Shown in pieces: positions 16,307 through 23,772 of a DNA stretch of 64,000 nt (position 1 is the stretch's first letter; the number at the start of each line of letters is the position of its first letter). Source of the DNA: Pseudomonadota bacterium. GTDB lineage: Bacteria; Pseudomonadota; Gammaproteobacteria; Burkholderiales; Rhodocyclaceae. The notes beneath the pieces are model-generated. The model saw nothing but the letters and a program-made list of their open reading frames with translations. It was not told the origin of the DNA and did not search any database. The stretch covers positions 1-64,000 of the forward strand of contig JAFEDJ010000064.1 of NCBI GenBank assembly GCA_018241685.1. The letters are read 5' to 3'. The position numbers and the translations under genes were made by a program.

Positions 16307-16564
16307 TTATTTGAAGCGGGTGTGGGTGGCGTCGGTGAGGCGCCAGTCCCAGTCGTCCGCGGGCGCATCGGGGTCCCGCGGCGGCAGCATGTCCACCCGG
16401 TTGGCCGTGCAGAACTCGGCGAAGGCCTCGCGGCCGAGGATCATCTCGACGAAGATCTCCGGCTCGCCGATGGCGAACTCGAACTCGACGAAACCATTGG
16501 GACGCTCGCCACTGAGGCGCACGAAGCGCCGGGCGGTGTCCAGCGGCGGGTGGATGCTCGTCAT
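16307..16564 (-). CDS. dmpK: Phenol hydroxylase accessory protein P0
   Basis: An 85-residue auxiliary protein needed for iron loading or assembly of phenol hydroxylase in the Pseudomonas dmp system. Recognised from FVRLSGERPNGFVEFEFAIGEPEIFVEMILGREAF-type sequence and its place just before dmpL. It begins 9 bases after the upstream C23O stop. Confidence 0.92.
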   Translation of the reverse strand: MTSIHPPLDTARRFVRLSGERPNGFVEFEFAIGEPEIFVEMILGREAFAEFCTANRVDMLPPRDPDAPADDWDWRLTDATHTRFK

Positions 16565-16573
16565 GGCCGGCGC

Positions 16574-17503
16574 TCAGCTGACGACGGACAGGAAGGTCTC
16601 GTGCAGCTTGCGCTGCGGGTAGTCGAGGCCCTGGCCGAAGTTGTCGAAGGTCCAGGTCATCGTTTCGTAATCGGGATACGGCAGGTGGCCGCCCATGAAG
16701 GTTTCGAAACGGTTGCCGGACGGGTCCCAGGCGTAGATCGTGCAGCCACGGGTCACGCCGTGGCGGGTCGGGCCGATGTCCACTGCCACCTGGTTCATTG
16801 ACATGATGTCGCCGGCGCGCAGCACCTGATCCCAGCTCTCCATCAGGAAGGAACAGTGGTGCAGCTTGCCCGGCTCCGGGTACTCGGCGAAGGCGATGTC
16901 GTGCACCTTCTGCCCACAGGACAGCCAGATCGCCGCATTGGCGTTGCCGTCCGGCGTCAGCACCCGCTCGACGAGGTAGAAACCAAGCACTTCGGTGAAG
17001 ATCTTCTGCACTTCCGCCACGTTGGGCCCATAGAGCAGCGCGTGGTCGAGGCGGATCGGGGCGATACCATGGTCGCGGGCCTTGCACCACGGGGCCGGAT
17101 TGACGAGGGGGATGCCGTTGCCAACCTTGGTCTTGTCGGCAAACAGCTCCATCACATGGCCGGAGGGCAGCGTGAAACGCACCCGCTCACCGGTCTCCAG
17201 CATCTCGCCGGCGGGGATGCGCTCGGTGGCGAGACCGTAGGCGCGCAGGTCGGCGTCGAACTTGTCGAGGGTCGCCTTGTCCAGCACGCGGAAGCCGAAG
17301 AAGTCGATGCCGGCCCGATCCGCCTCGCGGATCACGTAGCTATTGTGGTCACGCTCGTCCCAGCACTTGAAATAGACCCGCCCCTGGGCGTCACGGCCGG
17401 TTTCCACCAAGCCCAGCACGTCACGGTAGAAGCGCACGCTTTCTTCCAGATTCAGCACACGAACCTGGGCATGGCCAGGACGAAGAACACCGGTAAGCGC
17501 CAT
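16574..17503 (-). CDS. dmpB: Catechol 2,3-dioxygenase, first copy (XylE/DmpB family)
   Basis: Fe(II) extradiol ring-cleavage enzyme of 309 residues, starting MALTGVLRPGHAQVRVLNLE. Iron ligands are at about His154 (RLDHALLYG), His215/216 (GKLHHCSF) and Glu267 (GNRFETFMGG). It sits between the ferredoxin gene and dmpK, so ring cleavage is encoded upstream of ring hydroxylation, unlike Pseudomonas, where dmpQB follow dmpP. Sequence and position make it the main phenol-pathway C23O. Confidence 0.95.
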   Translation of the reverse strand: MALTGVLRPGHAQVRVLNLEESVRFYRDVLGLVETGRDAQGRVYFKCWDERDHNSYVIREADRAGIDFFGFRVLDKATLDKFDADLRAYGLATERIPAGEMLETGERVRFTLPSGHVMELFADKTKVGNGIPLVNPAPWCKARDHGIAPIRLDHALLYGPNVAEVQKIFTEVLGFYLVERVLTPDGNANAAIWLSCGQKVHDIAFAEYPEPGKLHHCSFLMESWDQVLRAGDIMSMNQVAVDIGPTRHGVTRGCTIYAWDPSGNRFETFMGGHLPYPDYETMTWTFDNFGQGLDYPQRKLHETFLSVVS

Positions 17504-17541
17504 ATCTCGTCTCCTTTTATATGGATGTATCGAACGGTTTT

Positions 17542-17865
17542 TCAGGGAAGCGGGCGATCGGCAGGCGTGCAGACCTTCTTCTGCAACTTGCCGATCACCT
17601 TCAGGGAAAGGTCGCTGGAGGGGTACACCCGGCAGGCCAGCAGCCGGCGGTGCGCCAAGTCATCGTCGGAGACGTGATCCCGGCTCATCGTGCGGGTGCT
17701 GAACTCGCCTTCGGTGATCTCGACCTTGCAGACGCCGCAGCCGCCGCCGCGGCAGCCCACCGGAATGCCGCGCAGGCCCAGCCGGTGCAGGCCGGAAAGC
17801 AGGGATTCCTGCGGTGCGCAGGCGTAGCGGACGTCCGCGTCTTCGATGCTTACGGTGTGGGCCAT
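17542..17865 (-). CDS. dmpQ: [2Fe-2S] ferredoxin that reactivates C23O (DmpQ/XylT-like)
   Basis: A plant-type ferredoxin of 107 residues with cluster cysteines in GCRGGGCGVCKVEI and a fourth Cys in RLLACRVYP. XylT-type ferredoxins reduce the active-site iron of catechol 2,3-dioxygenase after oxidation by alkylcatechols. Pairing directly with dmpB fits that role. It is the first gene of the upper unit, about 70 bases downstream of the inferred sigma54 start site. Confidence 0.9.
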   Translation of the reverse strand: MAHTVSIEDADVRYACAPQESLLSGLHRLGLRGIPVGCRGGGCGVCKVEITEGEFSTRTMSRDHVSDDDLAHRRLLACRVYPSSDLSLKVIGKLQKKVCTPADRPLP

Positions 17866-17945
17866 GGCTCCTCCAGATGTGTATCGACGTTTTCGTCAAT
17901 CGGCGGCTTTGATCAACTTCATTTATGCCGCACTTAACTCATCTA

Positions 17946-17962
17946 ATGCAGGTGCCGTGCCA
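17946..17962 (-). promoter_or_regulatory. Sigma54 (-24/-12) promoter of the phenol hydroxylase operon
   Basis: The minus strand reads TGGCACGGCACCTGCAT. GG (-24) and GC (-12) are separated by exactly 10 bases, and TGGCACG fits the -24 consensus fully. The -12 element is CTGCA instead of TTGCA. Transcription would start near 17936. A DmpR-type sigma54 activator encoded 1.5 kb away supports the call. Confidence 0.82.
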
Positions 17963-18028
17963 CTCCGCTAAACATCTGATTATTAAGGCCTCGCTAGAAA
18001 AGCGGCACTACCGCCCTTTGGGGGCACC

Positions 18029-18072
18029 TGACGCTTTTGTCGATGGGGTTTTTTTGCCTGACAAAAGCGTCA
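18029..18072 (-). promoter_or_regulatory. Candidate paired enhancer sites for the DmpR-like activator
   Basis: Two elements, TGAC-N6-GTC (18029-18041) and TGAC-N6-GTCA (18059-18072), are arranged as a perfect 13-bp inverted repeat (TGACGCTTTTGTC/GACAAAAGCGTCA). Their centres are 30 bases apart, about three helical turns, and lie near -100 and -130 from the predicted sigma54 start. Same-face tandem sites upstream of a -24/-12 promoter are what XylR/DmpR-class activators use. The exact motif differs from the Pseudomonas sites, so the assignment is inference. The rest of 17866-18219 shows no gene. Confidence 0.6.
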
Positions 18073-18219
18073 AGCTGCGCTGCAGCAAGCGAAAAAATGA
18101 AAATTCCGGCGCAAACGGCAAGCCCCAATCGCAGTCCACTCCGGTGCTTTGTCACACCAGCATGCAAATTGACATGACGTACACACACATTGGCATAAGG
18201 CCACGGGGATAATCGCGTG

Positions 18220-19401
18220 ATGCCACCGTCCCCGACCGCCTCTCGCCACCCCCACTGGATCGTCAGGGCGCACTGGGTCATGCGCTCGATATCCTTCGTC
18301 AATGCCTTCGCGTTCTTCTCTCTCCACTTGGCCGGCCGGGGGTACGCGGCTTGGGTGTGGTTACTGCTGACCCTGCAGTTCTTGGTCTATCCGCACCTGA
18401 TTTACCGGCGCGCCTGCCATGCGGAAAACTCCCAACGGGCAGAACTGCAGAATCTGGTTCTTGACTGCTTCCTGGTCGCCATCTGGGCTTCCGCGACCGG
18501 CTTTCCGCTGTGGATCACCTTCACGCTGCTCATCAGCACAGCAATCAACAACGCCATCAGCCAGGGCTACCGCGGCATCTTCCTGGCCTTCGGCGCCTTT
18601 GGGCTGGGCGCCTTGCTCGGCATCGGCATCGGCGGTTTCCAATTCGTTCCTGAAGACAACCCGTGGATCACCGGCCTGTGCGTGTTCGGCCTCAGCTGGT
18701 ACCTGCTGGGCATCGGCCGGATCGCCCACACCCGTGCGCTGCTGCTGCGCGCCGTGCGCGAGAACCTCAAGCAGCGGGAACAGGAGCTGCGCCAGGCCAA
18801 CGAATCGCTGCAGCAGCAACTGGCCGAGAACCTCGCGCTACAGCGCAACCTGCATGAACAGGCCAACCGGGACGCCCTCACCGGCCTGTTCAACCGGCGC
18901 TACCTGATCGACACCTTCGAGCGCGAGCTGGCCCGCTGCTCCCGCCAAGGCCAGCCCCTGTGTCTGATGCTGATCGACGTGGACCATTTCAAGCAGGTGA
19001 ACGATGGACATGGACACCAGATCGGCGACCTGGTGCTGCAGGAACTCGGCCGCCTGCTGGCCCGCGAGGCACGCCAGCAAGACGTGGCCTGCCGCTTCGG
19101 CGGCGAGGAGTTCGTGATGCTGCTGCCGGGCCTGCCGGAATCGGCCGCCCACGAACGGGCCGAGCAATGGCGGCAGGGCTTTTCCGACTTGGGTCAGGCC
19201 CGTGACGATCTGCCGGGCCCACTGAGCCTGTCGATCGGCGTGGCGCTGTTCCCAGCCCATGGCGCCGATCCTGAGACCCTGCTCCGCGTCGCCGACCAGG
19301 CGCTCTACAAGGCCAAGACCGGCGGCCGCAACCGGGTGGTGATCCACGCCCCGACCGAGTCGGCAACGGCCATGCCAGCACCGCAGCCCGTCGCGGGTTG
19401 A
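18220..19401 (+). CDS. MASE2-GGDEF diguanylate cyclase
   Basis: Predicted membrane diguanylate cyclase making c-di-GMP from two GTP. The 393-residue protein has a hydrophobic MASE2-like N-terminal half (about residues 15-160), then a short coiled-coil-like linker (LKQREQELRQANESLQQQL), then a GGDEF domain. That domain has DALTGLFNRRYL, LIDVDHFKQVND and the active-site motif GGEEF, with no obvious RxxD inhibitory site just before it. A GTG directly before the ATG could also start it. It lies convergent with dmpR and divergent from the phenol operon, so it shares the regulatory gap at 17866-18219. Confidence 0.88.
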   Translation: MPPSPTASRHPHWIVRAHWVMRSISFVNAFAFFSLHLAGRGYAAWVWLLLTLQFLVYPHLIYRRACHAENSQRAELQNLVLDCFLVAIWASATGFPLWITFTLLISTAINNAISQGYRGIFLAFGAFGLGALLGIGIGGFQFVPEDNPWITGLCVFGLSWYLLGIGRIAHTRALLLRAVRENLKQREQELRQANESLQQQLAENLALQRNLHEQANRDALTGLFNRRYLIDTFERELARCSRQGQPLCLMLIDVDHFKQVNDGHGHQIGDLVLQELGRLLAREARQQDVACRFGGEEFVMLLPGLPESAAHERAEQWRQGFSDLGQARDDLPGPLSLSIGVALFPAHGADPETLLRVADQALYKAKTGGRNRVVIHAPTESATAMPAPQPVAG

Positions 19402-19416
19402 TCTGCCCCGGATGCG

Positions 19417-21096
19417 TCAGCCTTCCGCCGCCACCGTCCCCTGGCGCAACCGGTAGGCCAGCTGACGCCGCGTGATGCCGAGCAGGCGCGCGGCATGGGT
19501 GAGATTGCCGTTGGCGCGCTGCACCGCCAGCTCCAGCAACCTGGCCTCGTGCCGCTCCAGGTCGAAGCCTTCGTTGAGAATTGCCTCGTACAGGCGGTTG
19601 CGGCTGTCGTCCCGTTCGTTGCCGACCACGCCGGCCCGGTCCACCTCGGCCCCCGGTGCCGTCACCGGCGCGCCGCCGGCGAACAGGTGCTCGATCTCGA
19701 TGAGTCCGCCGCTGGGCGCCAGCAGCACGCCACGCTCAATGAGGTTCTGCAGCTCGCGCACATTGCCCGGCCACTGGTAGCCCATCAGCGCCTGCATGGC
19801 CCGGTCGCTGATGCCCTGCAGCTTCTTGTGGTACGACGCCTCGTACTTCTCGATCAACGCCGCCGCCAGCAGCGGGATGTCGCTGCGCCGTTCGCGCAGC
19901 GGCGGAATCAGCACCGGGTAGGTCGCCAGCCGGTAATACAGGTCGGCACGAAAGCGCCCGGCGGCAATCGCCTGCTGCAGGTCCACGTTGGTGGCCGTCA
20001 CCAGGCGTACATCCACCTTGCGCACCTGATCGTCGCCGAGGCGCTCCACTTCGCCGGTCTGCAGCACCCGCAGCAGCTTGACCTGGGCCGCCAGCGGTAG
20101 GTCGCCGACCTCGTCGAGGAACAGCGTACCGCCGTGGGCCCGCTCGAAACGTCCCGGCCGTGACGCCTGCGCTCCGGTGTAGGCGCCTTTCTGCACGCCG
20201 AACAGCTCGGACTCCAGCAGGTCGTGGGGGATCGCCGCGCAATTGACGGCCACGAAGGGCTTGTCGGAGCGGCTGCCGTGGTCGTGGATCCAGCGCGCGA
20301 ACATCTCCTTGCCGACGCCGGTCTCGCCGAGCAGCAACACGGTGATCGGGCTGGCCGCTGCCTTGCCGACCAGGTCGAAGGCCGCCTTGAAGCCCGGCGA
20401 CGCGCCGATCAGGTTGCCCGCCGGTCGGGACGCACAGAGGGTCTTGCGCAGGCGGCTGATCTCCTCGCGCATCTCCTCCAGCTGGCCCTGCAGGTTGTCG
20501 GGCTTGAAGTAGTCCAGGTAGCCGTCGTCGCCCCACTCCTCGGCCGGCTTGCCGACGATGTGGCAATGGGCGTCGCCACAGGCGGTGCAGGTGGTCTCGC
20601 GAAAGACGATCAGACGGTTGAAGAACTGCGTGACGTAGCCGGACGCATAGCCGACCAGCGTCCAGCAGGCCGGGTCCCCACCGATGCCGAACTGCTGCAG
20701 GTGGGAGTCGGCTTCCCAGGAATTGTCCCAGTCCACCTCGCCGGCGAAGCTGCCGCGCTCCCAGTCGAGGTCGGACTGCACGATGTTGGAGCGCACCAGC
20801 CCTTCGAAGGCGTGCAGTTCCGGCCCGATGCGGAAGACGTCATCGGGGTCGCCGCTGCCAAACAGCTTCTTGGCCAGCTCGGCGTCCTGCTGGCCGGACG
20901 CAAAGCCCATGCGGATCAACAAGCCGCGGGCCCGTTCGACGCCGAGGGAGTCGAACAGCTCCCGGCGCAGCGCACCCATCGCGCGGGCGTGGAACAGCAG
21001 CATGCGGTTCTCGTCGAGCCAGATCTCCCCCTGCTCGAGGTTGAAGCGCAGGCGCGAGCGCAGGTTGAACTGCTCGATCAGTCTGGTTTTCGTCAT
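19417..21096 (-). CDS. dmpR: Sigma54-dependent phenol-sensing activator (DmpR/MopR/XylR family)
   Basis: Aromatic-responsive enhancer-binding protein of 559 residues. Domains: XylR_N/V4R sensor (about 15-205), linker (205-225), AAA+ core (about 228-460) with Walker A GETGVGKE, GAYTGA loop for sigma54 contact and a Walker B region LFLDEVGDL, then a Fis-type HTH (NLTHAARLLGITRRQLAYRL). MopR's phenol-contacting His106 and Trp134 align with His95 and Trp123, and its zinc ligands Cys155, Glu178, Cys181 and Cys189 with Cys144, Glu167, Cys170 and Cys178, all at a constant offset of 11. Phenol is therefore the predicted effector. The start at MTKTRLIEQ is chosen from family length. Confidence 0.95.
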   Translation of the reverse strand: MTKTRLIEQFNLRSRLRFNLEQGEIWLDENRMLLFHARAMGALRRELFDSLGVERARGLLIRMGFASGQQDAELAKKLFGSGDPDDVFRIGPELHAFEGLVRSNIVQSDLDWERGSFAGEVDWDNSWEADSHLQQFGIGGDPACWTLVGYASGYVTQFFNRLIVFRETTCTACGDAHCHIVGKPAEEWGDDGYLDYFKPDNLQGQLEEMREEISRLRKTLCASRPAGNLIGASPGFKAAFDLVGKAAASPITVLLLGETGVGKEMFARWIHDHGSRSDKPFVAVNCAAIPHDLLESELFGVQKGAYTGAQASRPGRFERAHGGTLFLDEVGDLPLAAQVKLLRVLQTGEVERLGDDQVRKVDVRLVTATNVDLQQAIAAGRFRADLYYRLATYPVLIPPLRERRSDIPLLAAALIEKYEASYHKKLQGISDRAMQALMGYQWPGNVRELQNLIERGVLLAPSGGLIEIEHLFAGGAPVTAPGAEVDRAGVVGNERDDSRNRLYEAILNEGFDLERHEARLLELAVQRANGNLTHAARLLGITRRQLAYRLRQGTVAAEG

Positions 21097-21158
21097 TCCC
21101 CTCTCCGCGGCATCGAACGTGCCGTTCGTGGGTGTACTGTACTCCGCCCCTTCCCCGG

Positions 21159-22583
21159 CTAGGCGATGCCGGCGGTCCGGCCGGCGGCCAGCGCCCCGTA
21201 GGCTTCCTTCAGCGCCCGGTAGGCCGGGCGCACGCGCTCGATGCCTTGCGTGCGGATCCACGCCAGATCGCCAGCCCGGGCCCGCTCCAGCATGCCGCTG
21301 CGGGCACGGCGGTAATCCTGCAGACAAGCCTTGAAGGCCTGCACCGCCTGCCGCCCGGGCGCGTCCTGCACGCTGCGCTCGATCTGCGCCAGCTGGCCAT
21401 CGACGACGCCGTCGAGCGCCTCGATACGCTCCACGTGCGGCAGCGCCTGCTCGCGGTTGCGCGAATTGACCACCAGGATGCTGTTGGTGCGCGTCTCCTC
21501 GATGGCATCGAGCAGCGCCACCAGCGCATCGCGGCGCACGTCGATGGCTACGCTGAGGCCGTTCAGCTCGACCAGCCCGGTCATCAGCTGGCGCAGGCCG
21601 GCATCGCAGCCATTGACGCGCTCATCCAGCGTGCGCGCCAGGCCGGCCACGCCGCCCATCTCGTCCACCAGGCGGCCGCCGGAGGCCGCTTCGCCGTTGG
21701 CGCGGCTGACGATGTTCTCCACCGCCGCCATCGTCTGGCTGGCCCCGTCGGCGATCGCCGCCAGGGTCTGGGCCGCCTCGCCGGTGCTGTCGGCGCTGGC
21801 GCCGGCCTGCGCCTTCACACGCGCCAGCAAGACGTTGAGCCCCTCACTGCCGCTCTCGATGGCGGCGATGATCTCGCCAACGCTGACCGTCGCCTCGCTG
21901 GTGCGCTCGGCGAGCTTGCGCACCTCGTCGGCCACCACCGCGAAGCCGCGCCCCTGCTCGCCGGCCCGCGCCGCCTCGATGGCCGCGTTGAGGGCCAGCA
22001 GGTTGGTCTGGCTGGCGATGCCCTGGATGATCTGCACGATCTTGCCGATCTGCTCGATGTGCGCATGCACACCGGCAAACTCGCTGCCCACCGCGCCCAC
22101 GACACCCGCCAGCTCGCGCACGCTGTCCGACATCTCGGCCACCCGTCCCCCGCCCTTGGACGCCCGGTCGTGGGCGTCGGCCGCAACACTCAACAGCTTG
22201 GTCGCCTCGCTCGACACGTCGGCAATGCCCGACGCCATGCCATCGACAGCGGTCGAAGCGGCGAGCGCAAGCTCCGATTGCTCGTCCGCAGTCTGCACAA
22301 CGTCGGTGAAGGACGACACCAGCGTGCCGGAGGACACCATCAGGTTGCGCGCAAGCTCGCCCATGCGGCGCGCCGCGCTCACCTTGTCGTGGAGCAGGCT
22401 TTCGAGCTTGCGCGCAGAGTCCGCCGCGTTGCGCGCAACGCTTTTATCGTCGAGCACGCCGCGGATGGCGTCGAGCTGGTGCTGCACCTGGCGCAGCGGA
22501 CGGCGCGCCAGCACGAACACCAGCCCGCCAACGGCCACCATCAGGATCAGGCCGATCCCGGCGGAGAGAATTTCAATTGTCAT
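21159..22583 (-). CDS. Chemoreceptor (MCP) with unusual C-terminal helical domain
   Basis: Methyl-accepting chemotaxis protein of 474 residues. A single N-terminal membrane segment (about residues 4-24) is followed at once by the cytoplasmic signalling domain, with the conserved hairpin IASQTNLLALNAAIEAARAGEQGRGFAVVADEVR near the middle. There is no periplasmic ligand domain. After the signalling domain, residues from about 350 form a helix-rich tail (DAIEETRTNSILVVNSRNRE) that resembles a 4-helix-bundle sensor placed at the C-terminus. The start is at MTIEILSAG. It lies 62 bases upstream of dmpR, suggesting taxis linked to aromatic sensing. Confidence 0.85.
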   Translation of the reverse strand: MTIEILSAGIGLILMVAVGGLVFVLARRPLRQVQHQLDAIRGVLDDKSVARNAADSARKLESLLHDKVSAARRMGELARNLMVSSGTLVSSFTDVVQTADEQSELALAASTAVDGMASGIADVSSEATKLLSVAADAHDRASKGGGRVAEMSDSVRELAGVVGAVGSEFAGVHAHIEQIGKIVQIIQGIASQTNLLALNAAIEAARAGEQGRGFAVVADEVRKLAERTSEATVSVGEIIAAIESGSEGLNVLLARVKAQAGASADSTGEAAQTLAAIADGASQTMAAVENIVSRANGEAASGGRLVDEMGGVAGLARTLDERVNGCDAGLRQLMTGLVELNGLSVAIDVRRDALVALLDAIEETRTNSILVVNSRNREQALPHVERIEALDGVVDGQLAQIERSVQDAPGRQAVQAFKACLQDYRRARSGMLERARAGDLAWIRTQGIERVRPAYRALKEAYGALAAGRTAGIA

Positions 22584-22730
22584 GAAAAGCCTTTCGCCCT
22601 TCGCTTTCGTTCGAGGCAGACCGCCTCTTTGAAAGAGCCTGGGGACAGAGGAACGGCGCGCGGGAGCGAATACACCCGCCCCCACGCGATCTTCCTGAAC
22701 ACACTCAGCGAGAGCTTGCCTGGCGGCTCT

Positions 22731-23762
22731 TCAAGGCGTCGCGCCGCCGGCCTCGTCGTTCATCAATCGCACGAACAGCTGCCGGAAGGCCAGGTCCTGC
22801 TCGCCACCGACGCGGCAGTCGCCGTTCTGGCGGAAGGCGTCTTCGATGGCATGCCAGTCCTCGTCACCGAGGAGACGGCGCGCGGCCGGCAGGATCAGCT
22901 TCTCTTCCGTGCTGATGTGCTGCCACTGGGCGTCGGCAAAGCGCTCGATCGCCACGGCCAGCTCACCCTGTCGCGCAACGTTCTGGCGCGCCTCCTCCAG
23001 CAGTGCGTCGATGGCCGCCAGCTGGGCGCCGCCGTCCCGGTGTTCCTGCTCCAGCGTCGCGAGCAGCGCATCCAGCCCGCCGTCACGCTGGGCCAACCGG
23101 CTGAACAGATGACGCTCTTCCTTCGGGTGATGCAGCACGTTGGGAAAGGCGCGGAGGTAATGCAGCAGCCCCGCGACGAAATCCAGATCCGGCGCTTCGG
23201 CGCCCTCTCCTTTCAGGCGCGCGGCCTGGCGGCGCAGGCCATTGACGACGGCGGCGATGGCGCGGTGCTCGTCCTTGATGATGTCGATGGCCGCGCGGGC
23301 CGCGTCGTTGGCGACGTTGCTCTCGACGCTGGCCACCAGCACCGGCAGGCTGCTGTGGGCCAGCACCTTCTGAGTCTGGGAGCCGAGCATCAGCCCACGT
23401 AGGCCGCGATGGCCGTGGGAGGCCATGAAGATCAGGTCGCAGCCGCGCTCCGCGGCAACGGACAGGATCAGTTCGTAGGGCCGCGCGCCGGTGCGGGCCA
23501 GCGCCTCGCAGTCCAGCCCGACGGCCCGCGCCGCCACCAGCGCCTTGGCCAGGATCGCGCTGGCCTCGCCGGCCGCCGCCGCGGCAAAGTCCTCCGGCGC
23601 CAGGGTGCGCAGTAGCGCCCCGTCACCGCTGCCGCCCACGTCCTCGCGGGCGGTGAAGAAGGTGATCCGCGCCTTCAGCACACGGGCGAAATCGACGGCC
23701 TGGCTCACCAGGCTGGCGGACAGTTCCGAACCGTCCAGGGGTACGAGTAGATGCGTGTACAT
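22731..23762 (-). CDS. UspA-hemerythrin fusion protein
   Basis: A 343-residue fusion. Residues 1-146 form a universal stress domain (LLVPLDGSELS at the start; the nucleotide-binding loop reads GSQTQKVLAHSSLPVLV). Residues about 155-330 form a hemerythrin-like HHE helical bundle with candidate di-iron ligands His166, His211/212, Glu216, His241, His282 and Glu287. Such a domain could sense or store O2 or react with NO. It begins 10 bases after the MMPL transporter stop, so it is co-transcribed with it. The fusion order and the operon context are unusual, and the physiological role is unknown. Confidence 0.85.
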   Translation of the reverse strand: MYTHLLVPLDGSELSASLVSQAVDFARVLKARITFFTAREDVGGSGDGALLRTLAPEDFAAAAAGEASAILAKALVAARAVGLDCEALARTGARPYELILSVAAERGCDLIFMASHGHRGLRGLMLGSQTQKVLAHSSLPVLVASVESNVANDAARAAIDIIKDEHRAIAAVVNGLRRQAARLKGEGAEAPDLDFVAGLLHYLRAFPNVLHHPKEERHLFSRLAQRDGGLDALLATLEQEHRDGGAQLAAIDALLEEARQNVARQGELAVAIERFADAQWQHISTEEKLILPAARRLLGDEDWHAIEDAFRQNGDCRVGGEQDLAFRQLFVRLMNDEAGGATP

Positions 23763-23772
23763 GACGGTTCTC

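Noticed and set aside
17907..17920. TTGATCAA-like sequence near the phenol operon as an activator site
   Set aside because: It resembles a XylR/DmpR half-site but lies about 20-30 bases downstream of the predicted start, where an enhancer role is unlikely. The upstream paired repeats are better candidates.
18029..18072. The 13-bp inverted repeat read as a transcription terminator
   Set aside because: The T-run is inside the loop and no U-tract follows either arm. Its spacing from the -24/-12 promoter fits protein-binding sites better.
21132..23402. A 756-codon open frame on the plus strand opposite the MCP and UspA genes
   Set aside because: It spans two genuine minus-strand genes and the gap between them, has no domain, and is explained by high third-position GC.
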